Shown one piece after another: positions 27,648 through 38,767 of a stretch of 58,498 bases of DNA. The translations under genes were made by a program, and so were the position numbers. The notes under the pieces are model-generated. The model saw only the letters and a list, made by a program, of their open reading frames with translations, made no database searches and was not told where the DNA came from. This stretch comes from Okeania sp. SIO2B3 (lineage in GTDB: Bacteria; Cyanobacteriota; Cyanobacteriia; Cyanobacteriales; Microcoleaceae), in NCBI RefSeq assembly GCF_010672525.1, contig NZ_JAAHGH010000022.1, positions 1 through 58,498 on the forward strand. The letters run 5' to 3'. How positions within the stretch are numbered: the first letter of the stretch is position 1; each line of letters opens with the position of its first letter.

Positions 27648-27815
27648 AACTACTGACTTTTGATATAATTTTAAATTTGAAACATCAGAGAATCAAAATT
27701 TTTAAGTAAAAACATTAAGAAAAATATCTATAAATATATTAGTTAAAATTTGCTAATTTATTCTGAAAAAAATAACAACTAATTGAGTAAAAATTTAATT
27801 AACGAAAAAGTAAAA

Positions 27816-28094
27816 ATGAAGCCAAATTACCGTCGGTGTGTTAGTTGTAAAAAACTTGCTCCTAAAGAAGATTTTTTGCGAGTTATTCGTCTTAAAAAAT
27901 CTTCTACCATTAAATTAGATCAAGGAGAAGGACGTTCAGCCTACATTTGTCCACAAACAGAATGTTTTCAAATTGCTCGTAAAAAGAATAAATTAGGGCG
28001 TTCACTTAAAACTTATGTATCACCAGAAATATATCAAGCATTATGGCAAAGATTGAAAGATTCTTCATCCAAAAATACACAAAATGACCGCTGA
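27816..28094 (+). CDS. ylxR: YlxR/DUF448 RNA-binding protein
   Basis: A 92-residue small basic protein of the YlxR family, in some bacteria an RNase P or RNA-binding modulator. The N-terminal signature YRRCVSCKKLAPKEDFLRVIR is complete, followed by GRSAYICPQTECFQIARKKN and KTYVSPEIYQALW, all expected for the family, with the four cysteines. I start at ATG 27816 (MKPNYRRC) because the family begins there; the in-frame TTG at 27783 would add 11 residues. It lies in the conserved nusA-ylxR-infB order, 734 bp ahead of infB. Confidence 0.93.
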   Translation: MKPNYRRCVSCKKLAPKEDFLRVIRLKKSSTIKLDQGEGRSAYICPQTECFQIARKKNKLGRSLKTYVSPEIYQALWQRLKDSSSKNTQNDR

Positions 28095-28828
28095 AAATAT
28101 TCGTAGAACAGAATAATATTTGCATTATCCATAAACGAACTCTAAATTACTAAATAAATCAAATACCACAATTAATTTTGTGTATCTTCTCTAGCAGTTA
28201 GATATTTCATGTCTAAAATTAATATCTGCCTATAAGTTACTAAACTATAGTGCATTTTAATTTGAGATAGCTGAATCTCTTGTGAAACAGTATGCCCATT
28301 TTCAAACTAAATGCTGAATAGCTTAAGACAGCATTCAGACCGCAGAAAAATTATAAATCCTGCTAAGATAGAGATTCCAAGGACAATAAATGTCTGAGGA
28401 AACTTAAATTATGATTGAAATAAATATATCTATAAAGTCAAACCCTTGACTTAAGTACCATAAAGATTATCTGTATAAAAAATAACAAAATTTTATGAAT
28501 AAAATTGCTTAAAACTTTAAACTTATATGTATAATTTTTAACCTATTACCAAAAGATAAAGTCTAGTTAATAAATGGAGCAAGTAGACTTTCAGGGAACT
28601 ACTCTGAAATACTCATTTCTCCAATCTAAATAGTGATGGGTTTTAACTAAAAATATAAACTTAATCAAGACAGTAGCTAAAAAGTTCATAAACTCAAAGC
28701 AGTAAAAATAAAAAAAAAGCTTTTAAGTAGCTAAACTGAGCCTAAAGCTAGTATGATTGTAGTGTAGTCGTTAAATCAACATTATGACAATGTAAAACTA
28801 TAGATTTGTAAAAAAGAGGGTAGAGTGG
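28095..28828. other. Intergenic stretch ylxR-infB
   Basis: AT-rich, no ORF of note and no R-family repeat recognised. It probably contains an infB promoter, as the gap is too long for a simple operon, but I cannot mark the boxes. GAGGGTAGAGTGG just before the infB ATG could serve as the ribosome binding site. Confidence 0.45.
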
Positions 28829-31800
28829 ATGAACAACGGAAAAGTAAGAATTTACGAATTATCAAAGGAATTGAATTTGGATAACAAAGAGATATTAGCA
28901 GTTTGTGAACAACTCAACATATCTGTAAAGAGTCACAGTAGTACTATTACAGAACCAGAAGCAGAACTAATCCGCAAAACAGCAGAAAGCTTACCCCACT
29001 CTCCCAGTAGGTCTGCTGTTCCAGAAAAAAGTAACTCTCAAAATCAAGAGTCAACTTCTAATAACGAGGGTAAAAAACAGCAGATATTAGAAATACGCAA
29101 ACCAAGACCAAAACCATTAGAAGAAAGATCTAAACTCAAAAATCAAACCCAAACCAATAATAATAACGTTCAATTAGTGGCAACTCCTCCAAAACCTCCA
29201 GCACCAGAAGCATTAGACCGGCAAATTAAACCTATTAGTAAACCAAGACCAAACCTATCTCCAAAGCTAGAGGGAGAAAAAGGTAAATCTGTATCAGAAG
29301 TAGATAAAAACTCTACAGATATAGGTCTGGACATATCATTAGAAAACACTGTCACGGAAGTCCCCCAGTTAGTAGGACCACCTGTAAGACCAGCACCTCC
29401 TAGCAGAAATCGAAATCTACAAAGTCCCTCTACAACAAAGCCTAGTCCAAAAAATAAGAAAATAAAGCCCGAAGGTAAAAAAAGAAAAGATAGAGAAGAA
29501 AAACCTTCTCAAAAACCTGCAATTATTAATAAAAAGGAAAACAAAGATACTTCTCAAAAAGAAAGTGTAAAACTAGCTATTCCAGGCTCTGAAACTTCAA
29601 GTCAGTCAAAACAAAAACATCGAGATAGACCTACAGTTAAAGCAAAGCAAGTTCAAGAATTACCAAAACCTCAGCTTGCACCAAAACCGAGACTAAAAAC
29701 ATCAGTTGATTCTCCAACAGAGACAGATATTGATTTAGATATAACAGAAGAAAAAGAGCCAGAAGAAAAAGTAATAGAATTAGATTATAATGAGATAGAA
29801 AAACCAAGACGAAAAATAATATCCCCAACTAAGACTTCATCAGCGAAATTAAAGAAAAGTCCAACTTGGGAAGAAGAAGAAGAAGATCCAAGCGAAATTT
29901 CTCAGAAAAATGCAAAAGCTAGTGCCAAAGCTAAACGTCTTCGCCCAAAACCACTGCTGGAAGATGATGATGAAGATTTAGAAGAACTTTTAAATAAGCC
30001 AGAACCAGTAACAATGAGCTTATCTTTAGCTCGCCCACCAAAACCAAACAGTAGTCCTGGCAAAACTAAGTCCAATTCTGGTAACAACGCTCCCAGCATC
30101 AAAAAGAAATCTAGTAAATCACAGCAATCTGCCAAGTCTGAAATTGCTGAACAAAATCAATCTGTTGAAGCTAAACCTTTAGAAAAGCTAGTAATCAATT
30201 CGAGCATGACAGTTCAAGAATTAGCAACAGCTTTGGCAGTAGCAGAAACAGAAATTATTAAAAGACTGTTTATCAAAGGTATAGCAGTCAATATTACAGA
30301 AAGCTTAGATATTGCCACCATAGAAATGGTAGCAGAAGAAGAAGGAATTCCTGTAGAAGCCCTAGAAGAAGAATCAGCAGCGAAGAAAACCACTGAAATG
30401 CTAGAAGATGCCGATCTAGAAAAGCTGGAACGTCGTCCACCAGTAGTAACAATTATGGGACACGTCGATCATGGAAAAACCAGTCTTCTAGATTCAATCC
30501 GTGCAACTAAAGTAGCAGCAGGGGAAGCAGGCGGTATTACTCAACATATTGGAGCTTATCATGTTGATGTTGAACATGAAGGCAAGATGCAACAAGTAGT
30601 ATTCTTAGATACTCCTGGTCACGAAGCTTTCACTGCAATGCGAGCAAGAGGAACAAGAGTTACAGATGTCGCAGTGCTAGTTGTGGCAGCAGATGATGGG
30701 GTACAACCACAGACGATAGAAGCTATTAGCCATGCGAAAGCTGCGGGAGTACCACTTATAGTAGCAATTAACAAGGTCGATAAAGAAGAAGCCAACCCAG
30801 ATCGTGTTAAGCAAGAATTGATGGAACATGGCTTAGTTCCTGAAGAATGGGGTGGTGACGCTATTATGGTTCCAGTTAGTGCGCTCCAGAAACAGAATTT
30901 GGATAGCTTACTAGAAATGATTCTGTTAGTGTCCGAGGTAGAAGACTTACAAGCGAACCCAGAACGTTTGGCCAAAGGCACCATAATTGAAGCTCACTTA
31001 GATAAAGCTAGAGGACCAGTAGCTAGTTTGTTAGTACAAAATGGAACTTTGAGAGTAGGAGATATTGTAGTTGCTGGTTCTGTCTACGGAAAAGTGCGGG
31101 CAATGATTGACGATCGAGGCAACCGGGTGGAAGAAGCTAGTCCATCCTTTGCGGTAGAAGTTCTTGGTCTCAGAGATGTACCTCAAGCTGGTGATGAGTT
31201 TGATGTGTTTGAAAATGAAAAAGATGCTTCATCAATTGCTACAGACAGAGCAGATGCTCAAAGAGAATCCCGTATCATGCGTAGGACAACTCTTGGTGCT
31301 GTTTCAGCTCGTGCCCAAGCAGGAGACCTCAAAGAACTAAACTTGATACTCAAAGCAGATGTTCAAGGTTCTCTTGAAGCTATTGTTGCAGCTCTGCGAC
31401 AACTACCTCAAAGAGAGGTCCAACTAAGGCTATTATTTTCTGGAGCGGGAGAAGTAACAGAAACAGATATTGATTTAGCAGCTGCTAGTGAAGCTGTGAT
31501 TATTGGCTTTAATACAACTATGGCATCAGGAGCACGTCAAGCAGCGGATGCCGCAGGAGTAGATGTGCGGGAATACAACGTCATATACAAACTCTTGGAT
31601 GATATTCAAGGAGCAATGGAAGGTCTATTAGACCCTGAGTTAGTAGAGGAGCCATTAGGTGAAGTAGAAGTACGTGCTGTGTTTACGATTAATCGTGGTG
31701 CTGTGGCAGGTTGCTATGTACTTTCTGGCAAGGTTATCCGTAACTGTAAGGTGCGAGTACGTCGCAAAGGAGAAGTTATTCACCAAGGTATACTGGACTC

Positions 31801-31945
31801 ACTAAGGCGTATTAAGGATGATGTCAAAGAAGTCAACGCAGGTTATGAATGTGGTATTAGCTTAGACAACTTTAGTAATTGGGCTGAAGGTGATATAGTT
31901 GAAAGCTACCAAATGGTAACTAAGCGCCGAAAACTGTCTGTTTAA
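28829..31945 (+). CDS. infB: Translation initiation factor IF-2
   Basis: A 1038-residue GTPase that brings initiator tRNA to the 30S subunit. It has an IF2_N motif at the start ([21 protein letters not shown]), a very long Pro/Lys/Glu-rich low-complexity linker (~50-450) typical of cyanobacteria, and a second IF2_N (~467-515). The G domain has G1 GHVDHGKT at 544-551, G3 DTPGH at 594 and G4 NKVD at 648. Domains II, III ([15 protein letters not shown]) and the C-terminal fMet-tRNA-binding domain ([25 protein letters not shown]) complete the protein. Last gene of the rimP-nusA-ylxR-infB cluster. Confidence 0.98.
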   Translation: MNNGKVRIYELSKELNLDNKEILAVCEQLNISVKSHSSTITEPEAELIRKTAESLPHSPSRSAVPEKSNSQNQESTSNNEGKKQQILEIRKPRPKPLEERSKLKNQTQTNNNNVQLVATPPKPPAPEALDRQIKPISKPRPNLSPKLEGEKGKSVSEVDKNSTDIGLDISLENTVTEVPQLVGPPVRPAPPSRNRNLQSPSTTKPSPKNKKIKPEGKKRKDREEKPSQKPAIINKKENKDTSQKESVKLAIPGSETSSQSKQKHRDRPTVKAKQVQELPKPQLAPKPRLKTSVDSPTETDIDLDITEEKEPEEKVIELDYNEIEKPRRKIISPTKTSSAKLKKSPTWEEEEEDPSEISQKNAKASAKAKRLRPKPLLEDDDEDLEELLNKPEPVTMSLSLARPPKPNSSPGKTKSNSGNNAPSIKKKSSKSQQSAKSEIAEQNQSVEAKPLEKLVINSSMTVQELATALAVAETEIIKRLFIKGIAVNITESLDIATIEMVAEEEGIPVEALEEESAAKKTTEMLEDADLEKLERRPPVVTIMGHVDHGKTSLLDSIRATKVAAGEAGGITQHIGAYHVDVEHEGKMQQVVFLDTPGHEAFTAMRARGTRVTDVAVLVVAADDGVQPQTIEAISHAKAAGVPLIVAINKVDKEEANPDRVKQELMEHGLVPEEWGGDAIMVPVSALQKQNLDSLLEMILLVSEVEDLQANPERLAKGTIIEAHLDKARGPVASLLVQNGTLRVGDIVVAGSVYGKVRAMIDDRGNRVEEASPSFAVEVLGLRDVPQAGDEFDVFENEKDASSIATDRADAQRESRIMRRTTLGAVSARAQAGDLKELNLILKADVQGSLEAIVAALRQLPQREVQLRLLFSGAGEVTETDIDLAAASEAVIIGFNTTMASGARQAADAAGVDVREYNVIYKLLDDIQGAMEGLLDPELVEEPLGEVEVRAVFTINRGAVAGCYVLSGKVIRNCKVRVRRKGEVIHQGILDSLRRIKDDVKEVNAGYECGISLDNFSNWAEGDIVESYQMVTKRRKLSV

Positions 31946-32030
31946 AATACTCATTATCAGGCAGAAGTAATATCCCTGTTTTGTAACTCTCTGGTTTTTC
32001 CTATTATTTGAACTTCCACCGAAAGAAGCT

Positions 32031-32053
32031 ATAGAACCCCAAATTGGTTCTAT
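32031..32053. terminator. Possible terminator hairpin after infB
   Basis: A perfect 8-bp stem ATAGAACC/GGTTCTAT with a seven-base loop, ~85 bp downstream of infB. It is followed by TTAAAAATAG rather than a U-tract, so termination is uncertain. The same GGTTCTAT word recurs near 5960, 12511 and 32174. Confidence 0.4.
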
Positions 32054-32299
32054 TTAAAAATAGAGTGGCAGATGGGTGGATGGGGAGATGGGGTATATTG
32101 AATTATTTTCAATTTGCCTCTATCCCACGGACGACTCTATGCTTCAAAATTGTCATCAAGGTCAAGATACCACTGATGGGTTCTATAACAAGAAATACAA
32201 AGTTTGACGATCAAATTTTGGCAATTTCATAGCTCTCAGGAATTTCTAGAAAGAAAAAAGCTGGCGATCGCCTGATATACAAAAGCTCTATAATTTAGA

Positions 32300-32770
32300 A
32301 ATTACCGAATAATTAATAATTAATAATAATTAAATAATTCGCGCCTTGAGGCCTCCCCTTTTAAGCTATCCCTTATAAGGAACTCCTGAAAACCTTGTGG
32401 GGAGAAGGGGAGAAGGGAGAAATAGTCAATAAAGCTTGGCAAAACTACTTAACTTATCCAAAATTAATGTACTTTTAAATACATTTTTTCTCAGGAAAAA
32501 GCCTTTTGAAAAGAAAAACATAATTTGTCTATAATGTCAAGTGTTATGTCAAGAAAGATCTTTATAAAGCATAGCCTTTTAAAGGGAAAAAAAGCGGTCG
32601 TTTGCTTTTGCTTCGCAAAACTGGCGTAACGCAACGCTGACGCGAAACGCGACAGCGGAACGGAGTTCTATCTTCGGAGCTTCCCGTAGAGTGGGATGGC
32701 GAGGTCTCCTCGCGGGGTGACCATCGACCAAGAGAAGAAATAATATTTCCTGATATTCAATTCTGTAACG
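32300..32770 (-). repeat. R1 repeats, including an inverted long form
   Basis: AATTAAT heptamers and a GCCTCCCCTTTTAAG end near 32300-32390, then an inverted long form at ~32580-32770 with GAAGCTTCCCGTAG-like, GTGGGATGGCGAGG and CATCGACCAAGAGAAG pieces. The middle is enlarged by a CGTTTGCTTTTGCTTCGCAAAA and CGCGAAACGCGACAG insert. Confidence 0.6.
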
Positions 32771-33032
32771 GTTAAAACCCGAGGTCATTATCAATTATCC
32801 ATGCTCAATTATCAATTAATGAAAAGAGTTTTCGGAGAGTTACAAAAAAGGGTTATATCAAGTCACATTAATTAACCCGCATATAGGGATTTTGTATGGA
32901 ATATCCCTATGGGTTAAGAAAAGCAATGTTTATTACAATTGTTGAATCAGACATGATATTACTAGCAAATAATTTGAGAAATAGGTAGGCATTAAACCTA
33001 CCTATCTTAATTTTTAAATAAATTAAAGATGA

Positions 33033-33145
33033 GGCGTTGCTGATGTGTGGGTATGATTTGTATTTTTGTGTGATTGCTAAACTATTGAATAACAAATATT
33101 TGAGATTCTTCCATTTTTATTTTCATACCTTAATTCAGCAACTCC
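33033..33145 (+). repeat. R9 dispersed repeat
   Basis: Starts GGCGTTGCTGATGTGTGGG and ends TTAATTCAGCAACTCC; inverted ends. Relatives are at 14420-14534 and 38524-38625. Confidence 0.55.
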
Positions 33146-33282
33146 AAAGATTATACCTAAAAGTCAAGATTTGATGACATATATAGTCCTAGACTAATAC
33201 CTGGTTTGTGAATAGTAAGCTATCTTTAAAGAAGTAGAAGCTATAAATCTCAGGAACTTTATCATTAACTCAGGTAAGTATT

Positions 33283-33513
33283 ATGAATAAATTTAATGTT
33301 ACCTCTTGGAATAATAATTCAGCCAAAGTAATTACAAAAAATGAATCAGAATCTCGAATGTGGGATGGTTTGAAGCAAGCGATCGCTGTAAGTTCAGGTT
33401 TTCAGAGATGGCAATTAGAGCGTCAGATGAATGAAGGTCAGCAGCAAAATATATCCTTAGATCGGCAAGTTAGTATATATTTACGGGAAACTCTAGAAAC
33501 ACTAGCTTATTAA
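33283..33513 (+). CDS. Unknown small protein
   Basis: A 76-residue soluble protein, no membrane segment, not assigned to a family. It has a polar N-terminus, then a probable long helix (SRMWDGLKQAIAVSSGFQRWQLERQMN) and a second one (ISLDRQVSIYLRETLETLAY). Reasons to call it: an ATG start with CAGG about ten bases upstream, a HIP1 octamer inside in frame, and a strong terminator ~180 bp downstream of its stop. It is probably a conserved cyanobacterial small protein. Confidence 0.65.
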   Translation: MNKFNVTSWNNNSAKVITKNESESRMWDGLKQAIAVSSGFQRWQLERQMNEGQQQNISLDRQVSIYLRETLETLAY

Positions 33514-33941
33514 TAACAGTAGTCTATATTACAAATCTTCTTTTTCGTTTTTTACAGTAGTTTTTGACTTGATGAGATACAAAGTTTCATTACTTTTAAA
33601 GACAGGGAATTGATAGTAAGATTAAGCCGTATCTTAAACCATCCCAAAAAGTGCTGTAATTTTACCAGAATTCTGAGAACAACTCAAATTACAAAACGCC
33701 TAGTCCTAAATATATTAGGACTAGGCGTTTTGCTTTTAAAAAAGGTTTTTTATATTTAGGGCCTTTATGTGAACTGACCCCACTTAAATATTTAAGGTCT
33801 TTATTTTGAGCCGACCTCAATTTATACTCATGTACTATTTAATAGCAACTTGACAGGGATCGGCGATTTCGTAATGTTTTCTTTATTTTTTTGTATTTTT
33901 ATAGCAAAATATATATCAATACTACACAATTTAAACTTTTG
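33514..33941. other. Gene-free stretch with a strong terminator
   Basis: Only the hairpin at 33693-33731 is recognisable. The plus ORF at 33850-34149 is the reverse shadow of the DUF3493 gene and is rejected. Confidence 0.5.
33693..33731 (+). terminator. Strong rho-independent terminator
   Basis: A perfect 17-bp stem: the left arm AAAACGCCTAGTCCTAA and right arm TTAGGACTAGGCGTTTT close on the loop ATATA, followed by GCTTTT. As the stem begins with A and ends with T runs it could work in both directions. Confidence 0.88.
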
Positions 33942-34238
33942 TTATTTAGATGAAGAGGATCGATTACTGGCCTTTTGCTCCAAACGAAACAGGACAATCA
34001 TCAGGACTACAATTCCGACTTGTAAAGCAAAATTAGGGAAAGCAGAACCGATATTCTGGCCTGCAATAATTTTTGCTAAAAAAATAAAAGCTCCGATGAA
34101 ACCAGAAGCTCCGAAAGCTATGTATATAAATTGTCGTAGTCCTCGATAAGGTGCATCCAGTTCACCTTTGAGGCGAGCATATTTTTCTGGGCTAAGTTTA
34201 GTTTGAGAAGAGTTATTATTTGAGTTTGGAGTTGACAT
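33942..34238 (-). CDS. DUF3493 small membrane protein
   Basis: A 98-residue protein with two membrane helices (~37-60, IYIAFGASGFIGAFIFLAKIIAG, and ~70-86, FALQVGIVVLMIVLF). The hallmark LSPEKYARLKGELDAPYRGLR precedes the first helix, matching DUF3493, a family confined to cyanobacteria and plastids. Its exact role is not established; a thylakoid membrane location is an inference from the family's distribution. The tail is a short basic/serine stretch. The 600-bp gap to the DUF445 gene makes an operon unlikely. Confidence 0.85.
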   Translation of the reverse strand: MSTPNSNNNSSQTKLSPEKYARLKGELDAPYRGLRQFIYIAFGASGFIGAFIFLAKIIAGQNIGSAFPNFALQVGIVVLMIVLFRLEQKASNRSSSSK

Positions 34239-34863
34239 AGTGTTTTATACCAATTTGATAAATATTTGCTACAAATAACTAGGTTATTTCTTAGGAGTCA
34301 GGACTCAGGACTCAGGATGAAAGTAGGAATTATCTGGGGATATTCCAGCATTTTATATTTGCATTGAATTAAAGTAGAAAGTGCGATAACTTTATAACCG
34401 GATTTGATCAAAATAATATGGGTCGCGCAACCCTACCTTTTAAGGCGATCAGGTTTTTTGGAGCGAAGCTCAAATCCCCTACTTGCCCTCCACGGTCGGA
34501 GTCCGCGGGTGGGTTAACTTCTGAGTGTAATGAAGTGTGTCTTACATTCTGGAGGGGCTGTGTACGGAATTACTTCCGCACAGTAGGGGCCCCGTAGGAG
34601 ACCTCAGAATTACACACTCGCTTCTGACTTCTGACTTCTGACTTAGTTAAATCACTACTGGATTTATACCTTTTTGACCTAAAAACTTCTCCCTATATAT
34701 ATAGATTTAAGTACTTTTTTTGCCTGATTTTTGTCTAAGTCCTATTAGTAGTTGGTAGTTGGTAGTTAATATTTATAAAACAGAATCAATTCCAGCCAAA
34801 TATTTACAACTTACTCAATGAATAAAAACCTCTATATTAGAAGTATTAACAATAATTTTTAAC
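34239..34863. other. Gene-free stretch with GC-richer repeat material
   Basis: Holds an R3-like end (ATACCAATTTGATAAATATTTG) near 34248, tandem AGGACTC and CTTCTGA heptamers near 34290 and 34620, and a GC-richer block at ~34420-34610 with several short inverted pairs (for example GGGGCCCC). No ORF. Confidence 0.45.
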
Positions 34864-36090
34864 TTACCTTTGTAGCAACAACAATATTGTCTGAAGTAAA
34901 CCAACCACAACACCTAGAATACCTCCCAAATTAACAATAGCTTGCAACTCATTTTTGACAATTACATTGACAGCTACTTCCAAGTCTTCAGGAGAAGTAC
35001 CCTTAACACGGTCAATAATTACTTGGTCAATATTTAAAATTGGAATTGCTTGAGCCACAATATTTTCTAAATCCCGCTCTAAATAACGTTCTAAAACCAA
35101 AGCTAATTCTTGACTCACCAGCTCTAGAGAACTATTCATTATAGATGAAGCTTGTAAACGATTAATAATTAAATCAGCAATATGTTCCCAATCTATAGAT
35201 AAACTTAAACCTTGGATTAAATCAGCACCGCGTTCTTGCAAGTATAGACGTACACTATCTCGCATTGTATTTCTTAACTGGCGTACTGTAGAAACAGGTA
35301 AATTTTGCATGGAAAGATTTTGTAACCATTCCTGAATTCTTTCTCTAACACCTAATGCTCTAATTAATTCTTTTAAGCGTTGATTAGTTAATTCTCTCTC
35401 ATCTAAACAAAAAGTTCTTAATCTAATTAAAGTATTACGTAGTCCGAACAAATTAGCTACTACCCAATAAGTACCACTAGCTTTTTCGCGAAAGCCTTCA
35501 TCAATAATTGAAATATTTTGATCCGTGAGAAAATCAATTAAGGTCTGCCTTAATATATCTGGTGGTAGTACAACTTTAAGCAACCAATCTGATAGTTGAA
35601 TTGCCTGCATTTCTGTTAGCTGAAACTCTAGCAATACTTGGTCAAAAATTTGGTTGAGTTGAGCTTCCAAAAAATCTTCTCTTTTTGCCCAAACTTTGAG
35701 AAGTCTTGGTAAAGATTGACCTAATAAATCCCGTAGGATATTTGCTAGAATTTTAGCAGTTTTCTTACTTGTATCGATTTTAAATTGTTCTAAAGACATT
35801 TGTAGCAGCCAAAGAATAGCTGCCTCCATTCGCTCCGTTTCCAACAAACGACGTGCTAAATTCTGCAACTCTGAAGGAGTTAACAAAGAACCCATTATAG
35901 TATCAGCAACTCGCTTTGCTAAACGTTCTTGGTTAGCAGGAATTAAGCCAGGAGTAAAGGGTAGCTTTTGCCCAAAAGTATAGTAAGGACGATAGGGGCG
36001 AAATAGCATTTTAATCGCTATATCATTAGTGAAATACCCAATAATTCCGCCTGCGATTGGTGGTACAAAATAAAGCCAGATATTAAACAA
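34864..36090 (-). CDS. DUF445 family membrane protein
   Basis: A 408-residue protein of the DUF445 (YheB/YjiN-like) family. The N-terminal hydrophobic segment ([29 protein letters not shown]) carries the family signature, followed by [24 protein letters not shown] long helical middle with leucine-rich amphipathic stretches follows, and the C-terminus is a membrane helix ([19 protein letters not shown]). N- and C-terminal membrane anchors with a large soluble helical body are typical. Function is unknown; proteins of this group are linked to the cell envelope in some bacteria. It lies 70 bp downstream of menG on the same strand, so co-transcription is likely. Confidence 0.87.
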   Translation of the reverse strand: MFNIWLYFVPPIAGGIIGYFTNDIAIKMLFRPYRPYYTFGQKLPFTPGLIPANQERLAKRVADTIMGSLLTPSELQNLARRLLETERMEAAILWLLQMSLEQFKIDTSKKTAKILANILRDLLGQSLPRLLKVWAKREDFLEAQLNQIFDQVLLEFQLTEMQAIQLSDWLLKVVLPPDILRQTLIDFLTDQNISIIDEGFREKASGTYWVVANLFGLRNTLIRLRTFCLDERELTNQRLKELIRALGVRERIQEWLQNLSMQNLPVSTVRQLRNTMRDSVRLYLQERGADLIQGLSLSIDWEHIADLIINRLQASSIMNSSLELVSQELALVLERYLERDLENIVAQAIPILNIDQVIIDRVKGTSPEDLEVAVNVIVKNELQAIVNLGGILGVVVGLLQTILLLLQR

Positions 36091-36160
36091 CTTTAATTAT
36101 TTCAGACTATCTACTTTTGAAAAAACTAATAACTAATTATAAGATTATAAGTTGACAAAA

Positions 36161-36862
36161 TTATTTTGTAATTACTAATATTCCCATCATACCCCCAGCA
36201 ATAGGGTAATGTTTGGCATTGACAAATCCTGCTTGATATGCTATTTTAACTTGCTCTATCCCAGTGGGAAATTTTGTCAGACTTGGACTAATATAAGCAT
36301 ATTCCTTAGTTAACTCCAAATTACGAGCTACAGGAACTACTATTGTATCCAGATACCACTGTTGAAAACTTCTTACTAAAGAAGCACTAGGGCGGTGCAT
36401 ATCCAGAATCGCTGCCTTAGAATTGGGCTTAAGGACTCGATATAACTCTTGTAAACAATGAGGAATATCCAAGACATTACGCAAACCATATCCCATGGTA
36501 GCACAATCGAAATAATTATCGGCAAAGGGCAAATTCAAAGCATCTGCTTCTACCCAGTTAATAGGACTAACCTGACCAAATAAAGGTGATTTGCGATTAC
36601 GAGCGATCGCCAATTGTTGTACAGAAAAATCTAGTCCATACACTAGACCTTGACTACCCGCACATTTGGCCAGCATCCAAGCCAAATCTCCACTACCACA
36701 ACATAAATCCAAGCAGGTATCACCATCATTAGCTTCGCTCCACATTACAGCCATTTGCTTCCAGATTTTATGTAGTCCCAGACTTAGTGCATCGTTAAGT
36801 TGGTCATAAACTGGGGCAATTCTGTTAAATATGGCCTGAACCTCTGTGGAGTTATTAATCAT
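36161..36862 (-). CDS. menG: Demethylphylloquinone/demethylmenaquinone methyltransferase (UbiE/MenG)
   Basis: A 233-residue SAM-dependent C-methyltransferase. In cyanobacteria the UbiE-family enzyme makes the last step of phylloquinone (photosystem I cofactor) synthesis. The SAM-binding motif I is LDLCCGSGD at 51-59, the acidic residue ending motif II is in GLDFS, and the UbiE signatures YDQLNDALSLGLHKIWK, GYGLRNVLD and PIAGGMMGILV are present. The length is standard. Assignment to phylloquinone rather than ubiquinone follows from the organism type, not from residues. Probably in an operon with the DUF445 gene. Confidence 0.94.
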   Translation of the reverse strand: MINNSTEVQAIFNRIAPVYDQLNDALSLGLHKIWKQMAVMWSEANDGDTCLDLCCGSGDLAWMLAKCAGSQGLVYGLDFSVQQLAIARNRKSPLFGQVSPINWVEADALNLPFADNYFDCATMGYGLRNVLDIPHCLQELYRVLKPNSKAAILDMHRPSASLVRSFQQWYLDTIVVPVARNLELTKEYAYISPSLTKFPTGIEQVKIAYQAGFVNAKHYPIAGGMMGILVITK

Positions 36863-37209
36863 AAGTAGCAGTTTTAATTTTTACATCTTTAATAGTAAGT
36901 TTATAGATACTTTTGCTTAATGGCATGAGACAGCTATGCTAAGTGCAGAAGTTATAGCCACTTTAGTAAAGTTGTAGAGAGAAACAGAGCTAGGAACGTA
37001 AATTTATCGGAATACAAATATTTGGTTTACCTAAAATTACTTATCAATTAAAATTTATCTTTTCTTTTGCAGGTTTAATACCCCACCGTCAACAGAGGTG
37101 CTGAAAATTGTTTGGGGTGATAGGACACGAAGTAAGCGATCGTTGACTATTCAGAAGCAATTTTTCCTTCTGCCTTCTGCCTTCTGCCTTCTTCAAAGTA
37201 TGCCTGAAG
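36863..37209. other. Intergenic stretch menG/receiver-GAF gene
   Basis: Contains the upstream region of menG and, near the receiver gene stop, a tandem CTGCCTT heptamer run (37170-37192). HIP1-related GCGATCG at 37136. Nothing else recognised. Confidence 0.45.
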
Positions 37210-38148
37210 CTATGCAAAACTATTCAAAACCAATGCTAGTAGTTGAGTACAGATATTAATTGTATCAAGTTTTTCTGGACGTATCTTACTGGGTTGTTGC
37301 CATTGTAAGGAGATCAAGGCCACAAGTTTTTGCCGATAGGAAATTGGAATGACAATATGAGTATTTATTCCTGAAGTTTGATAATTTGCCACATTAGAAA
37401 GCTCAGTATCTGCTGATACGTCCATCACTGCTTGTAACTTTTGAGAGGCGATCGCTTCAATTGCGAGAGGATCGTTAGCCAACCAATTGTCCACTTGGCC
37501 TACATTACTGTTAACTCCTTGAATCGAAGTTAGAGCATTATCTTCAATCAATTGCAAAATACATACATCAGAAGAAAAAGCCTCGCTGTAGACAGACGCA
37601 ATTTTCTCTAAAGCTTGCTCTATTGTCTCAGAATTTTGAGAGATATTAATCACATTGCTCAATAATTCCAATTGAGTTTGAGCTTTTAGCAATTCTTCAG
37701 TACGTTGATTCAAAAGTTCATAAGTGTGTGCCGCCTTTTGTACAACTTTTTTTAGTTCATTAGGGTCCCAAGGCTTAGTAATATACTTATATACTTGTCC
37801 AGAATTAATTGCTTCCACCAAATCTTCAATATCAGTAAATCCTGTGAGAATAATTCTGATAGTATTAGGAAATTCGGGCAACGTTTTACTTAAGAACTCT
37901 GTACCCTTCATTTCTGGCATTCTTTGATCGGAGATAATGACAGCCACCTCTCCCTCTGATGCCAAAATTTCTAAAGCCTGAATCCCACTTTCAGCTTTTA
38001 GTACACTAAAATCTCGTCTGAAGGTGCGGTAGAGCAAGTCCAAGTTATCTGGTTCATCATCTACCACTAGCATTTTAGGCTTTTTTCTTTTAGTTAAGCT
38101 CATCAGTTGGCTTTTTATGCTATCTAACTGTTGAGGAATTGCTTCCAT
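37210..38148 (-). CDS. Response regulator with GAF domain
   Basis: A 312-residue two-part signalling protein. The receiver covers ~25-140, with Asp30/Asp31, phosphoacceptor Asp74 (ISDQRMP), Thr102 and Lys125 (ITKPW) all present; the QRMPxMxGxEFL and ITKPWDPNEL wording is characteristic of the receivers that precede HD-GYP or cyclase outputs. A short coiled coil (~140-168) joins it to a GAF-like domain (~170-310, ending IRPEKLDTINICTQLLALVLNSF). No DNA-binding or enzymatic output is present, so it probably signals by protein interaction. It is divergent from raf1 across 620 bp; no kinase nearby. Confidence 0.87.
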   Translation of the reverse strand: MEAIPQQLDSIKSQLMSLTKRKKPKMLVVDDEPDNLDLLYRTFRRDFSVLKAESGIQALEILASEGEVAVIISDQRMPEMKGTEFLSKTLPEFPNTIRIILTGFTDIEDLVEAINSGQVYKYITKPWDPNELKKVVQKAAHTYELLNQRTEELLKAQTQLELLSNVINISQNSETIEQALEKIASVYSEAFSSDVCILQLIEDNALTSIQGVNSNVGQVDNWLANDPLAIEAIASQKLQAVMDVSADTELSNVANYQTSGINTHIVIPISYRQKLVALISLQWQQPSKIRPEKLDTINICTQLLALVLNSFA

Positions 38149-38767
38149 TCAAACAAACCTCTGCAATTGTAACCCGAAAGTAACATAATACTAATTCAAT
38201 TTTCGACATCTTCCCCATACTTTTAAAACTTATTTATGCCAAGGATAGGTTAAACACAAAGCTGATGTAATTGGATACTTAAGAGTTTCCTCTTAATTTT
38301 ATTATCTTATCCAGTCTTAACTAGGCCAGGCATAAGAAAAGCCCAACTTTCATCAGAAGCAATTTGTTTCATGTCCACTTAGTGGCATAATATTAACAGA
38401 TTGTGGTGTTGTTTTGCGAATAGGCATTATCCATGAAATACTACTTTAACTACATTATCATCTAACAACCGTCTATCTTAAAAGTTGTCAGCATTCAACC
38501 GAAACCTTGTATAGCCAAAAATTAGGTGTTGCTGAAATGTAATGGTAAGTAGCTGAAGGTAAAATTGAAAAACTTATGTTTTGCGTTGATACTTAATTTA
38601 AAAATCATTACCATTCAGCAACGCCAAAAATTGTTCCACTTGATTTTTGGTCTTATATCCCAGAAATAAATTAACTTATGGCCTTATATCCCTAGCTGAT
38701 ATATTTTTAGGTAGCATGGTCAAAGGCTTATCCATTCATTTAAAATAAAAAAAGTGCGCCCTCAACT
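38149..38767. other. Divergent promoter stretch with an R9 repeat
   Basis: Lies between the receiver-GAF gene and raf1. An R9 copy is at 38524-38625. No clear promoter boxes or operators recognised. Confidence 0.5.
38524..38625 (+). repeat. R9 dispersed repeat
   Basis: Starts AGGTGTTGCTGAAATGTAATGG and ends ATTACCATTCAGCAACGCC; the ends form an inverted repeat of about 15 bp with a few mismatches. Confidence 0.6.

Larger units (their letters stand above)
25983..27815. other. 1.8-kb repeat-filled gap between nusA and ylxR
   Basis: These genes are normally adjacent. Here the gap holds R7 copy A (26102-26365) interrupted by an R8 element (26185-26322), AAAACCT heptamers near 26360-26390, an R3 copy (26540-26805), a second R8 (26846-26934), an R4 copy (26984-27084) and R7 copy B (27494-27647). 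The minus ORF at 26488-26718 lies inside R3 and is rejected. Confidence 0.75.
31946..33282. other. Gene-free stretch after infB with R1 and R9 repeats
   Basis: No supported gene; ORFs at 32044-32232 (plus), 32579-32794 and 32907-33095 (minus) lie in repeats or lack signals. An 8-bp hairpin ATAGAACC/GGTTCTAT is at 32031-32053. R1 material occupies 32300-32770, and an R9 copy is at 33033-33145. Confidence 0.55.
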
